Assembly (NCBI RefSeq): GCF_036711975.1
Contig: NC_091972.1
Span: forward strand, 14,575,001-14,639,000
Origin: Onthophagus taurus
Taxonomy: Eukaryota > Arthropoda > Insecta > Coleoptera > Scarabaeidae
Reading direction: 5' to 3'
DNA length: 64,000 nucleotides
Shown: piece by piece, positions 39,201 through 51,404 of the stretch
Position numbering within the stretch: position 1 is the stretch's first letter
Layout of the letters: each line of letters begins with the position of its first letter
Translations under genes and position numbers: made by a program
Notes under the pieces: generated by a model
What the model was told of the DNA's origin: nothing
What the model saw: only the letters and a program-made list of their open reading frames with translations
The model's database searches: none

Positions 39201-41194
39201 CGTATCAAAATCAGCACTGCGATAACCCATAACATCAACTGGAACTTGCTTTTTCAACGGAATCACAATAAATTGATTGTCAGTATCGTCGTTGGTAATG
39301 ATTGGTGTGGCTGATTCATCCTTTCTACCTAATTCTCTTTGCTCAGCGGCTGATGTAGGTTCTGTTAAGTCTTCCAATTCAATTTTCTTTTCTTGGCCCA
39401 CATTATAATCAAAAGTATTGTCCTCATCTTCTTGTTCTTGCTGTTGTTTTTCTAAATTATGGGCATTTTCCCTATTTAAATATTCTCTTAAAGTCATTTT
39501 AAGATTTTTATTATTATCATCATCAGCGTTTTCAAGGAGCTTTATGTTAGGATTATTTACCATTGAATTACTTGTTGAGCTTATAGTAAACATTAACCCA
39601 GCGCTGGGTAAAATCATTGTGGTTGTTGAAGTCGTTGGATCGGATGTTAAAAAAGGGAAGTGATGATTACTTTTTTTCTTCTTCTTTTTATTAGCACTCG
39701 ACCTTCGTTTACTTGTCGGAGCTTTCGGTTTAAATTTTTGTTCAGGGCGTGAATTGAATTTTAATTCAACGTTTGGAACGTGTTCTTCGTCGTCGTCTTC
39801 AGCAACATCGCGTTTGTTAACTGATCTTAATCTTTTATTGGTGTTTCCAAAGTTATAATTAACTTTCGATGGAAGAATTCTTTTTGATGCCATTATATTT
39901 TTGATTATTGCATGATTATAGTTTTCAACATCAAAGTTTTTGTACATTCCAAACGAAGGCGATTCCTTCTCCGTTGATGAAAAATCATCTTCTCTCATTC
40001 TCGGAGGTTGAGCTACTGGTTGAAACATATGAAGACCACTTCGATCGGCTTTAAGAACGTGGTCGATATTTTCTAAAAGGTTATCGCTATCTTTTCGAAG
40101 AAGCTCTTGTTTCGAGGGAATTTGATTGTCTCTACTTGGTGTTTCAATGTAATTAACCAACTTCATGAAATCATTATTTTTTGTTTCTGTTATAAATTTT
40201 GTTGTTGATTTTAAAGATGGCAATGAAAACGTGTCCAATGAAGGGAAATTATGTTGGGGTGGTGAATTTAAAGCTGATCCACTCTGCAATTGGGGTTGAA
40301 AGTAATGAGGTGGAGGTAACGTGAATTGAGAAGGTGGTGTTTGTGTTAATTTAGGTGGATTTTGTTGAAATAATGGATTAATAGGTTTCATTTGTTGCAC
40401 AATCCCTGGATTCGAGATATTCCTACATGGTCTTCCAGAAACTTTGGCAGATTTCACGAATGTTTTGCAACTTTGGTTTTTGTTTAAATCATTACTTCCT
40501 CCAACCATATCTTGTGCTAACCCCAGAACATCGTGAGGCGAAGTGTAATAATATTCACCAGAATCTCGGCTGTCATTCGCAGATCTATTTTTCCACACAA
40601 CATTATGTTCATTGTGATCGGGGTTAAGGCAGTTGTCCGATGATTCAGATGATTTCCTATGTCTACCATAATATTTTTGACCAGGGACGTTTTGAACACC
40701 TGTTTCACTTCTTGGAACAACCTTCACCTCACTACCACTATCTTGCTCATTATCTAAATCTAAGTTGACGCTTCCCTTAGATCTTCGACGTCTAACAAGA
40801 CCTGATTTGCGACGTTTTCGTTTTCTTTTCTTTCTTAACGACCTTCTTATAGGTCTTCTTAAATTATAAATGGGTCGTTGATTTTGTGGCTTATTTCCAT
40901 TGCTTAAATCGTAACTGCCATCGTTAGCAGGTTGCGACAAAACGTTTTGTGGGTTATCCTTTTTATTGAGAAAATCAATCTGATTTGAAGGTGTGGTAAA
41001 AATCTGAAAATGATATTTATCATTGTATTGGATTAACTAAATTACATAAGACTTACAGATTTTTTAAATTGATTATTATTAATCTCTGACTCTTGCGCTT
41101 GTCTTCGTATCCATCGAAAATCGTTTTGAAATTGTAAAACTTCGTGAAGAAAATCATTTACTTCCGGTGGATTGTCGGCATTCAGATGGATGGT
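27248..41194 (-). CDS. Giant acidic low-complexity protein, unrecognised, 5' end missing
   Basis: Minus-strand exons whose phases fit: 41194-41057, 41003-37163 (3,841 nt), 37104-33101 (4,004 nt), then 29846 downward. The fourth exon either runs to a stop at 27921 or splices near 28007 to a last exon 27795-27248. The minimum is about 3,300 residues (about 3,456 with the last exon). I do not recognise the family. Visible features: a very basic stretch soon after the known start (RRSLRKKRKRKRRKSG, nuclear-localisation-like), a CtBP-type EPLDLSP motif, many KR/RR sites followed by acidic residues, and long Asp/Glu/Lys tracts. There are also DERQ/EERQ repeats (about 37590-37640), a KDGxQKD-type repeat (36480-36810), Asn/Ser/Glu-rich spacers, a Gly-Pro-rich collagen-like segment (about 28530-28730) and few cysteines. 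No signal peptide exon was found. Nuclear scaffold or secreted matrix precursor are both possible. Confidence 0.75.
31040..31215 (+). repeat. Decayed 21-bp minisatellite (AGAAGACTAGATACTGCTGGT family)
   Basis: About eight diverged copies of a roughly 21-nt unit (e.g. TAGATATTGCTGGTAGAGGAC, GACTACCTACTGCTGGTAGG). The same unit forms the array at 63560-64000, more than 32 kb away. Confidence 0.7.
31240..31880 (+). mobile_element. RTE-like LINE reverse-transcriptase remnant
   Basis: Fragments in several frames: IVPIHRKGDKKTCHNYR (the start of LINE RT domains, family form 'KKGDxxxxxNYR') at about 31290-31350, and LHGCETWYLTKQLEDRLQAVE with DFWRRAAGNTKMDRVWN (31710-31830), the post-RT block of RTE/BovB-type elements. 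Most of the palm is missing and stops are frequent. Confidence 0.75.
32100..32540 (+). mobile_element. C-terminal remnant of a Tc1-like transposase
   Basis: Words of the DDE domain: DNASCHVAKF-like residues near 32265, SSDLNPIENLWDELDR at about 32350-32400 (family form SPDLNPIENLWDEL, third catalytic acidic residue region), and VVESMPRRVEAI at about 32500-32535, the usual C-terminus. The N-terminal half is absent. Confidence 0.8.
36480..36810 (-). repeat. Coding minisatellite in the giant gene (KDGxQKD-type repeat)
   Basis: On the plus strand the phrase CATCTTTTTGT(T/C)CA(G/C)CATC recurs roughly every 24-30 bases. Read on the minus strand it encodes variations of EQKDGGQKDAEQKDGGEKD. Lengths stay multiples of three, so the frame is preserved through the array. 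It lies in the 4-kb exon about 100 codons after its start. Confidence 0.85.
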
Positions 41195-43324
41195 CTATAA
41201 CAACAAAAAACAATTTAACGCCCTTTCTCACCCTGAGATGTTTGGACCACCCCATTACTGGGTAGCTAAATTATTGTTTTACTTAAGGCCAAGGGCTGTT
41301 TAATAATTGATAAGATTACGTACGACCCCTTTGGGCTCGACGACTAAAGAGGAAGACTAAGGGAGTGAAGCGGTTTTGTAACCGAAGGGGTTCTCATAGG
41401 GGAAAGGGGGTTGAAAAGGAAACGAACGAGAAAATAAACAGGATTCGTGTAAGTTACTCGGTGTGACGTGAGGTGGCGTTATTATGATAAATGTTTAGTG
41501 GTTTTTCCAATTACATTCGAGGAGGGAAGAAGTCGAGAACAATTTTGTTTTTAATTGAAGGAATGTCCTTCCTCGTTCGTCCTCCTTTATCCAGTCATTG
41601 TACTCGGCGTCAGTTCCAACTTCGTCTACTTTTTCACCAAAGCAAAAGCAAACCCTTCTTTTCCCCATTTTTGTTTATTTTTTATTTCCTATTCACCTGC
41701 GTCTCATTAATTGTAAAATAATGAGGACGACAAACGTTGAGGAAAAACTCAATTATGAACCGCGAATTAGCACGGTTTAACGGTCGGTTAGTTTTTTTCA
41801 GTTGGTGGGATATAGATGGGGGATCTTCGTTCCGGGCGACTCGGGGAGCGAAAAAATCTTGTTAATTACTGTGGTGTCAGTCTCGCATCGTGACCCACTC
41901 AAGAAATACCCTGAATGCTTTCCACAAAGAAAACGTATTCACACCGCAATTTCGTGACGTCTCATTTATATTTATAATTGGAGGCGTATAGCGATGGAAA
42001 AGAAATAAAATGGTTGAAATAGTCAAGGGTGGGTCGAGCAATTAAGATAAAATGAGTCCATTTTATGATCTTTCGTTGGGAAGAAAAAAGTGGTTGAAAA
42101 TAAAAATTATCATCCCCTCAATTTGTATGCGGGGTAATTCAATCAGGATTTTACTCGGTTCCATTCCGTTAAGAGCATAGAAGATTAGATCTACATTATT
42201 TTTTCATGTAGCGGCGCTATTATTTTAAATTCAAACGCCGTCGTTGCAAGAGAGAGAGGGTTTCACCCCTAAACCCAATTCGGCGGGGAGAGAACTCGTC
42301 GGTAAATATCCAGAGAAGCATAGTCGTCGTCGCCGCGCAAACACGGGGGCGTCGCGATGTGATCCTATTAAGGGGCCGCCTCAGGAGGAGCGGGCCCGTC
42401 GTCACGTAGAGACGCCACTTCCGGTTTTAAAAGGTAAACCGAACCGACAGGAACAATGGCAGATAATGTGGCCGCGTTCGCCAACGAAACGGCTCCCGCC
42501 CGCCGTCAGGTGCTCCTTCTCCTCGTCGGAGACTTAGCGCGGATTTTACCCCGAACAAAGGGTACGTCGAAATTCGTTTACCAACTTTCCTAAATGGATA
42601 AGTTTCGCCCGCGAAGCGTCACTTTAGGTACCCAAGTAAGGGGGCCATAGGGACCACGTCCTCATCATCTTCCTTCTCGTCCTCATCATCTACCTCTTCC
42701 GCTGTGCCATCGTCTTCAACGGGTCTGTTAATTTTCACACTCGAGAAATCGAGCATGAAAATTTCTGTCTTTCATGGAGTAACATTATATTTTGCTATTT
42801 GCCATTGATATCAACGCACGTAGCGTTTACCTCCCCCAGTTAGAATTTAGTGTCGTCGTTCGATACCGTCAGGGGGTTGTAGGGGGAGAAAGGATGTTTA
42901 ACTCATCCCTAAACTTCTTCCTTTTTTCACTCTCGTGGTGGTCTCAGTTTTCCCAAGAGCTTTTCTTTTCCGTGTATTGAATTGATCAGAGTAACAAATA
43001 AACATTGATGTCATTGCGACTTGGTGTATTTTCTAAACTTTCTGTATACAGAACTTTAATATTTATGTATTGATGTATGTATGTGGGATGAAATGTTTAC
43101 CTTATAGTGACGATTCATATCATTTTCTGATTTCCTCCTTCATAAAATTCCTAAATTATTTATGATTTATGGACACATCGTTTTAACTCAAATTTTAAAG
43201 ATATTGGATTGTACCACAGTTTTTTCCAATGAACGACATAATAATCTTCATACAAATAAAGGGATTAATCAGCTACTTCAAGACTCTAAGCCTTATCACA
43301 TACATGGTTTCCCAAAACTCCCCA
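41195..43324. other. Noncoding, partly GC- and CpG-rich region upstream of the giant gene's known exons
   Basis: An acceptor-like tract (TTTTTTGTTGTTATAG on the minus strand) marks 41195 as an intron end, so this is intron. About 42230-42540 is the most GC-rich part (many CG), and about 42660-42720 contains CATC/TCTTC-rich sequence. Frames there (42244-42537 plus, 42405-42220 minus) carry no motif. Possible regulatory DNA or an unrecognised first exon. Confidence 0.4.
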
Positions 43325-44010
43325 AAACCCAATAAACCAAAACCCGATATCTTAATTCTTTCAAAAATTTTGAGGGGTTGACTACCAAATGGGAAAATAA
43401 ATGTTTTCTTGTTTTTTTGCACGTTTATTACGATTTTTATAACAAATGTTCAAATTGTCGACCTTCTTTCTTTCTTTCTCGGTAAGTTTTTGCGCGAGAC
43501 AGATATTTGCAACTGTTAGAAAAACAAGTGGTTCCAAGTATATGTGCCGTATGCCCTAATGGTATTGACAATAAGTGGTTCCAACAAGATGGTGCTCCTC
43601 CACATTTTAGGCCCGCAGTCCGAGATTTTTAAGCTGCACGTTTCCAAACCGTTGGATTGGAAGAAGAGGTGAAATTGAGTGGCCACTACGATCTCCTGAT
43701 CTAACACCACTCGATTTTTTCTTTTGGGGGTTTCTGAAAAGTAGAGTGTATGCAATAAAACCAGAATTAATAAATGATTTGAAAAATCGTATACTTGAAG
43801 AAACCACAAATATCACTAGGGATATGCTCCTGATGGTTCAAAACTCTATTTATGAGCGTTTGGGTCATTGCGAGAGCGAAGAAGGTCGAGAATTTGAACA
43901 TTTGTTATAAATATCGTAATAAACGTACAAAAAAAACATGAAAATATTTAGCCATCATAATTCTTGAAAGAATTTAGATATCGGGTTTTGGTTTATGGGG
44001 TTGTGTTTCA
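43325..44010 (+). mobile_element. Internally deleted mariner-type DNA transposon
   Basis: Long inverted ends: 43335-43465 (AAACCAAAACCCGATATCTT..., CGTTTATTACGAT, ACAAATGTTCAAATT) recur in reverse complement at about 43885-44005. Between them the plus strand encodes the C-terminal catalytic half of a DDE_3-type transposase: WFQQDGAPPHF (second Asp), RWIGRRGEIEWPLRSPDLTPLDFF (third acidic position) and RLGHCESEEGREFEHLL at the end. A stop interrupts it at 43629. The N-terminal half is deleted. Confidence 0.88.
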
Positions 44011-44600
44011 TTTTTCATTGCCTTTAAAATAAGGTAAAACTCGACAGGGGTTGCTTTTTAAAAATGTAGGAGTTGTCATCTCCTAAAAAAACTCCACATT
44101 GTATGGAAGTTCTAAACTATCTAAGAATATAGTTTTTATGACTCTTTAGGGATCCCTAAATTTTCAAATTTTTTTCTTCACTCGTTCAAAACTTACAGTT
44201 CCGTCCCGGGAGTTTTGGGAAGCCGTGTATGGTCTTTCATAATAAATTAAATTATTTTTGAAAGATTCTTTTTTAGGATCCCACTCTCCATTCATCTTTT
44301 CTGCATAGGATGTCCATTTCTTTCTAAGTTTATCAATGTCGTTGCAATACACAATGTTTGTTCATCATCCCCCACCACACAATTTGGTAGTGTTATTGTA
44401 AAATAGTTAGATCGAAATTAAAGTTTAACGGTGAGCTTTGTGTTTATATGTGATCTTCCCACACGATGTCACTTTTCGATGATTGGTCAGAGTGCCCAAA
44501 GCTGCTTTTGTGCTAAGTATCAACAGGTTGTCTGAATGTGAAATACAGTAAACTTTTCTGACAAGCATTATGAAAGACTTAATTTCGTATCGATGGACCA
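44011..44600. other. No gene recognised
   Basis: The minus-strand frame 44352-44164 (62 codons, LRKKWTSYAEKMNGEWDPKK) looks coding-like in composition, but I cannot assign it. Nothing else is seen. Confidence 0.3.
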
Positions 44601-45760
44601 CATTTGGACCAAAAATGAAGCATTTGATGCACTTAGTGATACAGAGATGATGAATGTGTGTGTAATTTTTTGCGACAATCGTATAGCAGATTGTTAACTA
44701 TTGCTATAATACATACAATAATATTTGCAAAACATTCAACAAGGTCTGCTGCCGTCGTTCAAAATTAAGTGGTTAGCAGCTCATAGAAGAAAAGAACGTT
44801 ATTTAGACAGAAGGTTTGAACGGTTAAATAAAGACTTTGTCAATCTGATAGGAGCAAATCTACATCTACCAAATATCAATAGAAACTCGTCGATATCATT
44901 TGATGATGCGAGTGAAAAGGCAAAAATGCGAAATTTTACTCACTGCTGCATACAGATTATTGGAAATGTTATAGAATACAAAATTCATCGATGGAACAAC
45001 TAAATATCGACGCTGCCAAGTCAAAACGGCATAAACGACATTTACTTGATTTTGCAGGAAAACAAAAAACTTCCAACATGTATTTAAATAGGCATTTGCG
45101 CTATCTTTAAACGAATATTTTTGCGATTGAAGTTTGTTTGCGAAGCTTAAACTGGATGCAGATTTAGAAATCTCGTAGCTATCTTAAAGATGACCATTTT
45201 GGCGTTTATGCCATTTGGGCTTTGACTTTGTGTACAGTTTCAAGATGAACATAAAGTAATGTTGTTAAGCAAAGAAAATATGTTGGTTGATAACAAGACA
45301 AAGTTAATATAAACAGATTCTACCAGACGAAACAAAATCGTTTGTTCTCTTGTGTCTAAATATGACATTGAAGTACCAGACTTTGATAAAACATCTATAA
45401 AACTTCATAGTCCTTGATCTATACTTGCCACAGAATCCGATAGAATAGTTGGTGTCCAAACAATCGTCGATGTTAACACTAATTGAGTGAGTTAGAAGAT
45501 CGTTGTGACATTAAGGAATGGACGCTGTTTATAGATTGTTCTAAACCCAGTTTAAAACTCGTTCTTCTTAATGATGGATATCAACCACCTTCGATTTCTT
45601 TCACATATGAAGTTTGAGTATGTAAGTATCTTTTATATAGATTAGACACAAGCCAACATTCTTCAAATACATGCCACTATTTCAAAGTTACAGCACCTTT
45701 GTTTGATCTCCTTCAATTACTGCAAAAATTATTTTGTCAACCAGCAATGCCTTAAAATCA
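44600..45760 (+). mobile_element. Possible remnant of an unidentified mobile-element ORF
   Basis: Plus-strand pieces: a 92-codon frame at 44725-45003 (FKIKWLAAHRRKERYLDRRF), YDIEVPDFDKTSIKLHSP-like words at about 45360, and EWTLFIDCSKPSLKLVLLND at about 45515-45575. The last phrase resembles, from memory only, a sequence common in arthropod repeat-encoded proteins ('W-LFIDSS--SLK-VLLHNG'). There are many stops. The family is unverified. Confidence 0.35.
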
Positions 45761-45929
45761 TGGGACCATCACTACTAATCACCTCCAAATTGGAATCACC
45801 GGGTTGGAAATAGGATTAGGGCTGACGAGAGCAGAAGCTGTGGTCCGCAACGAACAGGGCTATCGATCCCAGAAATAAACACTATTACAAAACATTAACA
45901 TGATCTATTGATTGCTACTTAGAATCTAA

Positions 45930-47460
45930 GGATCCTATAAAGATTTCGCGCACTCCGGAATCTAATAAAAGAAATTGGTAAATATACACTCAACGTCATC
46001 GCCTTACAAGAGATGAGATCATACAATCGTTTATAACTATAACTCGTCTAAACACACACTGGGATAGGTTTTCTTATAAAAAATAGAATAAAAGCCTCAT
46101 AAGAGATTTTAAGGCATTCAAGCCTAGATTATGCACACTCAAGGGTTCAAAGAACAATTCCTTAATTACAGTCTTATATGCGTGCATGCTTCTAAGGAAG
46201 AAAAGGGGGAGGACGAAAATGTAACATTTTACGAGAAAGTAGAGTCTGTCGCAGAATCACTCATGACCAAGAACAATGTTAAGATAATTCTGGAAAAGAA
46301 AAAGTTTTTCGTGTTAAATTAGGAAGAGAGAACTAACACGTAGGACCATAATAGGAAAACGTAGCCTATTGCGGCCTACTGCAATATGATTCAGCCTAAG
46401 ATGGTTCTACAGTCAATATGATAGATTACTTCATTGTTGATGCAAGACACTAATATGATATAATAGTTGATCTCTATTATCATGCATGCTACTCGAGAAG
46501 GTCATATGGGATGCAGATATCAACACACCTATGGAAATGCTGGCTTTTGTTGACGATGTTGACATCATTTAAGGTCAAGGAGATGCCTTTTGCTTAAAGT
46601 GGACTGAAATTAAATCTACTAAATCAAAACGTATGAACGTAAGCTCATCAACAATAAGAACGAAATTTGTATATCTGGACTCACTGGTCACATCGCATAA
46701 GAAAAGGAACATGTTAAATATACAGGGTGATTCTCGATCTATACGCATAAACTTGGGGATTTATTCCTCACGATAAATAATAAGTAAGAGATGAAAAAAA
46801 TTGTAGCAAAAGTTTTTTAGTTTCCTAGATATCCGCGAAATTTGCTTTCAAGTCAAGAATACATAGACAGAACATCACAGAATCATCATCAGCACATTTT
46901 AAAATAACATCACAGCAAGTGTTTGAAATTAATTCCCGTGTTGTCTATACACAATTAGGATCGCCGAATTAACGATCTCCCACTAGTGCGGCCTAAACCA
47001 TGATTTTGACACATTGTCTCGACAGCAACATGTATCACACTATGCTGTTTAAGTGTCCCAGAAAGAAAAATCAAGAGAATTGAGGTCGGGCGATAGAGGT
47101 AGTCAGGCCATTAAACCACCTCGACCTATCTAGTTATCTATGAAACTAACAAACTTTTACTACAATTTTTTCGCCAATTAGTCATTGTTTGTCATGAGGA
47201 ATAAATTCTAAGTTTATGCGTATAGGTTGGGAATCAGCCTGTATAAAACCTTAATACGATCTGTTTTGGGCTATGGATCTGAATCTTGGATAATATCCAA
47301 GAGCGACGAAAGATTGCTAACAATATTCGAAAGTAAAGAATGGTGAACCGCTTGCGTTAGATGGGTCATATAGAGAGAATGAGGGATGAAGAAAAATCTA
47401 AGAGAATTACTAGATATTCTAAGACCCACATAACGATGTCATGTCACCGATGATGATGAA
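45930..47460 (+). mobile_element. RTE-like LINE relic, interrupted by a DNA transposon
   Basis: Endonuclease words: KYTLNVIALQEMRS (about 45975-46015) and NYSLICVHASKEEKGEDE with FYEKVESVAE (46150-46260). RT words: EMLAFVDDVDII (about 46530-46570, family YADD). Post-RT words after the interruption: TLIRSVLGYGSESWIISKSDERLL (about 47250-47320) and RWV with MRDEEKSK (about 47360). The interruption (46722-47248) is a mariner-type relic. The 3' end approaches GATGATGATGAATGG near 47460. Confidence 0.8.
46722..47248 (-). mobile_element. Mariner-type DNA transposon relic nested in the LINE
   Basis: Ends are inverted: CAGGGTGATTCTCGATCTATACGCATAAACTT at the left, and at the right the reverse complement of a close copy (CAGGCTGATTCCCAACCTATACGCATAAACTT-like, about 47215-47246). 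The target TA is present on both sides. The minus strand retains scraps of a DDE transposase C-terminus (WFNGLTTSIARPQFS, a degenerate form of 'GPVxWPxRSPDL'). LINE coding resumes right after it, which fixes the order of insertion. Confidence 0.78.
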
Positions 47461-50400
47461 TGGCTTAAACGAAATCTGATACCAGAATACTCTATTTTAT
47501 ATTTTCTTTTTTAGGTGAACGAAAAATTTTATTATGACTTTGGATAAAAATGACCCACGTTTATTTATACTAAAAGAACAAATTCGAAAATATATTTGTA
47601 GGACAGCAAATAAGAAAGCTTGCGAGGAACTATTAGTTTGAGGAAACTTTGAGTTGTATTGAAAAAGCTGCTGAAAGCATTTAAAAGACTGACTTAAAAG
47701 GACTAAATGACTTGTCTGAAGATTATTGAGAAATAGTTTCAGAACCCTATTCAAATTATAAATTTCTATCATGTGTTATGTCCCTAAAAAGATATCTTTT
47801 GTCACTTGGACGGCGGCACTGTGCAGACACTAAGGCATTCCACAAAGATAGTTCAACAACGAAAAGATGTAGGTAGAATAAAAGAACCCAAATATGCCTA
47901 AAGTCGTTACTGGGGGATACAGAATTGAATACTGGTTTAATAGCTAAAAAGTTCTACAAAATTCCACACTAACGATCAGTCTTGAATTATTTTCGTGTGA
48001 TATTATTATTATTTAAAAAAAAACATCAACATCAATGCGTTTGTTTCTTAAGTGATTGAAATGGCATAACTTGATAATGTTGTCTAACTCTATTAATACT
48101 ACAACACCCAAAATGAATAGTATTCAAAAAGGGCTCATTGATACAATGCCGAATTTATCGTTATGCTGTCAATCACTTCAATATCATGAATCGAAACCGT
48201 TCAAGATAGTGTTACCAAAAAAAAAATCCGTTTAAATCACTCACATCAAGTAGATCCCTCTCTGCCTGCGATATCCCTATGATGTACAACAACAAAGCCA
48301 CTTCCTTTATCAGGGAACGAATAGCCATAAACCTGAAAGTATAATAGAGTAAAAAAAATGAGTAAAATTTTTAAAAAATGCTGCCCGGAAGTGATGAACA
48401 CATGGATGAAATGTTTTTGGGCGGAGTGAGGAAGGGTAATCTAAGTGACAAGGGGAAGACGTATCAACTCCCTTTAAATCGTAATTACACCCGGAGGTCA
48501 GGAGCTCACGTTAAGGCCGTGTGATGAACTTTCGAGTCTTAACAACAAATCTTGGACAGATTACCGAGGACCGGACCTCGAATCCCTTTGGGATTTCCAC
48601 CCGGTTCGAACTGACCTTAACTTAAATCGTCCTTTAAGGGCTCACATCTTTATTAATTATACCTTTCACGTGTATTACCCCCAACGCTTCTTACATTATT
48701 AATTAACAATTAAATAGAGAACACAAACAAAAAAAAATTTTTTCAAGTTGTTGAAGGGTTGTTCTTTTGCTTAAAAATATGCCGGTGTACGGGGAGTTTC
48801 CCCCCGTTTTTCACTCAAACCATTGTCATGCACATTGCCGCGCATTGTTCTTTGCTAATTGTTTTCTTTTTGCCTTGCGATCCTTCGTTTCAAGCAAGTC
48901 CTTAATTGCGGGGACTTAATTGGCGGTGAAGGCCTCTTTAATTTCAGAGCAGCTCGCGTAGTTTTGGGGAGAACGAACCGTTTCTCCCCCTTGTCGTAAC
49001 CCACCCGCGTAAACAATGCACGTCAAAATATGCTTCCTCTCCCCTTTGGGAATAGTACGATTTTTCTTTCTTTTTTTCGTTCTGTTTTACACATCAGAGG
49101 GGTTGTTTTTATTCTAGTAGAAAAATAAAAATATAACTTAAACGGTTACAGTTTTATTATATTACAAATTGAAAGAAAAAAGTTTCAGTATTAAACGAGA
49201 ATTTAAAGGGGCGATTCTCTTTCGTAGATTCACCATACGTTTTCCTTTTCGGTCCGGTAATCCCTAGAACATCTTAAGTAATCACCACTGCACCCTATAA
49301 AAGATGCCCCTCACCCCCGTTTATCTAAAACCAGGGGATAGAATCTTTCGGGAGTTGAGGGGAAAAGAGAAAAACTGATGCAGTCGAAACCGGAAGGCCG
49401 AAGGAAAAATATTGAAAATGAAAATGTCTGAAAAGCACTAGGAGGACCGCGTAATCTGCGGAATTATTTTAGTCCTTTTGAGGCGGCATTGTGGTGGCGG
49501 TACGAAAGGGAGTCCTCTCGCCGTGCATTAGAGTGCACCACCAGGACGGAGATGGGGAGAGCTTCGGTTAGACAATAACTTGTCGCGACCACAAAAGAAG
49601 AGTTTATATTAATTCAGCCCGGGGACATCTACGCAAGATTAAAGGGACGAGAGGCTCGCGTCACCGTATCGCCCTAAGTACATCCGACGGGACGGAACAG
49701 GAGAAGGCATCCCCCACTTCAGCCCGCGGGGGCCCGCGTTTCAAAGCCACCACGGACGCGCTACTTCCGCTTATCGGGAACGTGACGCTTTTTAATATTT
49801 TTCGCCAAATGGACCAAGCCTGAGGACGTCTCACTTGATGTGTGCTCGATCCTTAAAGATTAAAGGGTCCTTAAATAATATGCCTGAGACGAAAAGGAAA
49901 ATTTCCATTTTTCTTCTACCCTTTTAATTTTTTTTTGTGGAAAAATCATAACCATCGAAACAAATACCTAAAATAATAAACCAAATAATAGGGGAGATCC
50001 AAAATAAGTTTACTTACCATTTTTTTTTAATAAAAATTGCTTCCATTTATCGTTGTTTCTTCATTCTAACAACTAGAACTAGTAAATGTCACAACTTAAA
50101 CAACTTGTTATATCTATGTTAAGGATATTTTATGACGAAATAGTTTAATGAGGAAGTTATTTGGAATTAATTGATTAATAAAACTTACCAGTAGAAGAAA
50201 TTAAGGAAACTCGTTTTGATTTTGATGGTATAAATTAATGTTCTTTTGACAATACTTTTGACACATCATGGTCGTAGACAATCATAGCTAAATTTTTAAT
50301 GTTACTAAGGCAACATTTACGTTTGTTACTTCATATTTATAAAATTTCTTTTGTGATGTACATGCCAAATTCATGGATGATACGTAAATATCACTCATTT

Positions 50401-51404
50401 CAGCTCATACACTGCTCATTTTGCATTCATTCAGTGTGCCCTCTTTTTTGGAATTATTAATAGACTCACAGGAGTCACCAAACTGAAGAATCATCAAGTT
50501 ATTACGTCAATATCTTAATGAGTCTATAAGAATTTTTGATGTAAATACGTATATGGTGCACCCGGAAAGATTACTCCAACAAGAACATCACTTAAATCAG
50601 AGTAATCAACTGTTGTAAACTCAAGAGATACTAAAAGTGACATGTCAGAGTTAGTACTTGACTTATATGTCTGGTTTAGGCCCTTTGCATGACATTCATG
50701 TACCCTCAACTTTCTTACATTTCTATTTGGCATTGAGTTTATCAGCAGAATAAACAAAATAGCTATCGATCAATCTCCAAAAATATTGGAATGGTAAGAG
50801 TCTCAATACGCAAGTCCTTCAATCGAACGAGAAAAATGTTGTACTCAAAACTTGTTTATAATCAATCAAAAAAGTCACCAACTTTTTGGGCATAAAGCGA
50901 AATCCTCAGCCAATATTGATTAGACGATAGAGTGAAATATTGTGTACTAAAATTGTTCATATTGAACTATAATAGTGTAATCTATAATGAGTTCAAGAAT
51001 TGATGTCGCTATTTCCCAGATATAAAGCGAAAATCTTCATAACATGCATGGATTACAACTTATGGGTTTTGTACTTAGAAGGCAATATAACGTGACGTCA
51101 TGATTCGTCGGTTGCATCCAGATGTGATCATGCTCAACCCAATATTAACACCACTTCTCTGGTTACCTTATATAGAGCAAAGTGGTCAAGGTTGAAAATC
51201 AAGTTGATGAAAGCCCAGATAATCTTTTAGAAGATATCTCAAAATTTCTGGAAAAAGCTTAAAATTGCATTGACAAAATTTTGGAATACAACAAGAATCT
51301 TGTAATTACTGTAGTACAGCGTAATTCTTGATATCTCGATAAAGTTTTGAGTATGGTCAGAATAATTCCATTGTTTTTGCTATATGTCGTCTATTATTCA
51401 TTCC
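47461..51404. other. Long stretch without a recognised gene; GC-rich block 48400-49900
   Basis: 47461-48400 is AT-rich and featureless. From 48400 to 49900 GC rises (e.g. CCGAGGACCGGACCTCG, GGCGGCATTGTGGTGGCGG) with no motif-bearing frame. At 50018 and 50189 the minus strand has strong splice-donor sequences (GTAAGT). About 50780-51060 holds two weakly similar ~160-bp stretches (ATAAAGCGAAA... twice). No protein can be supported. Confidence 0.4.

Noticed and set aside
42220..42537. Arg/Pro-rich frames on both strands as a possible first exon
   Set aside because: Overlapping open frames on both strands of a CpG-rich block; no donor site that joins in phase to 41194 was found.
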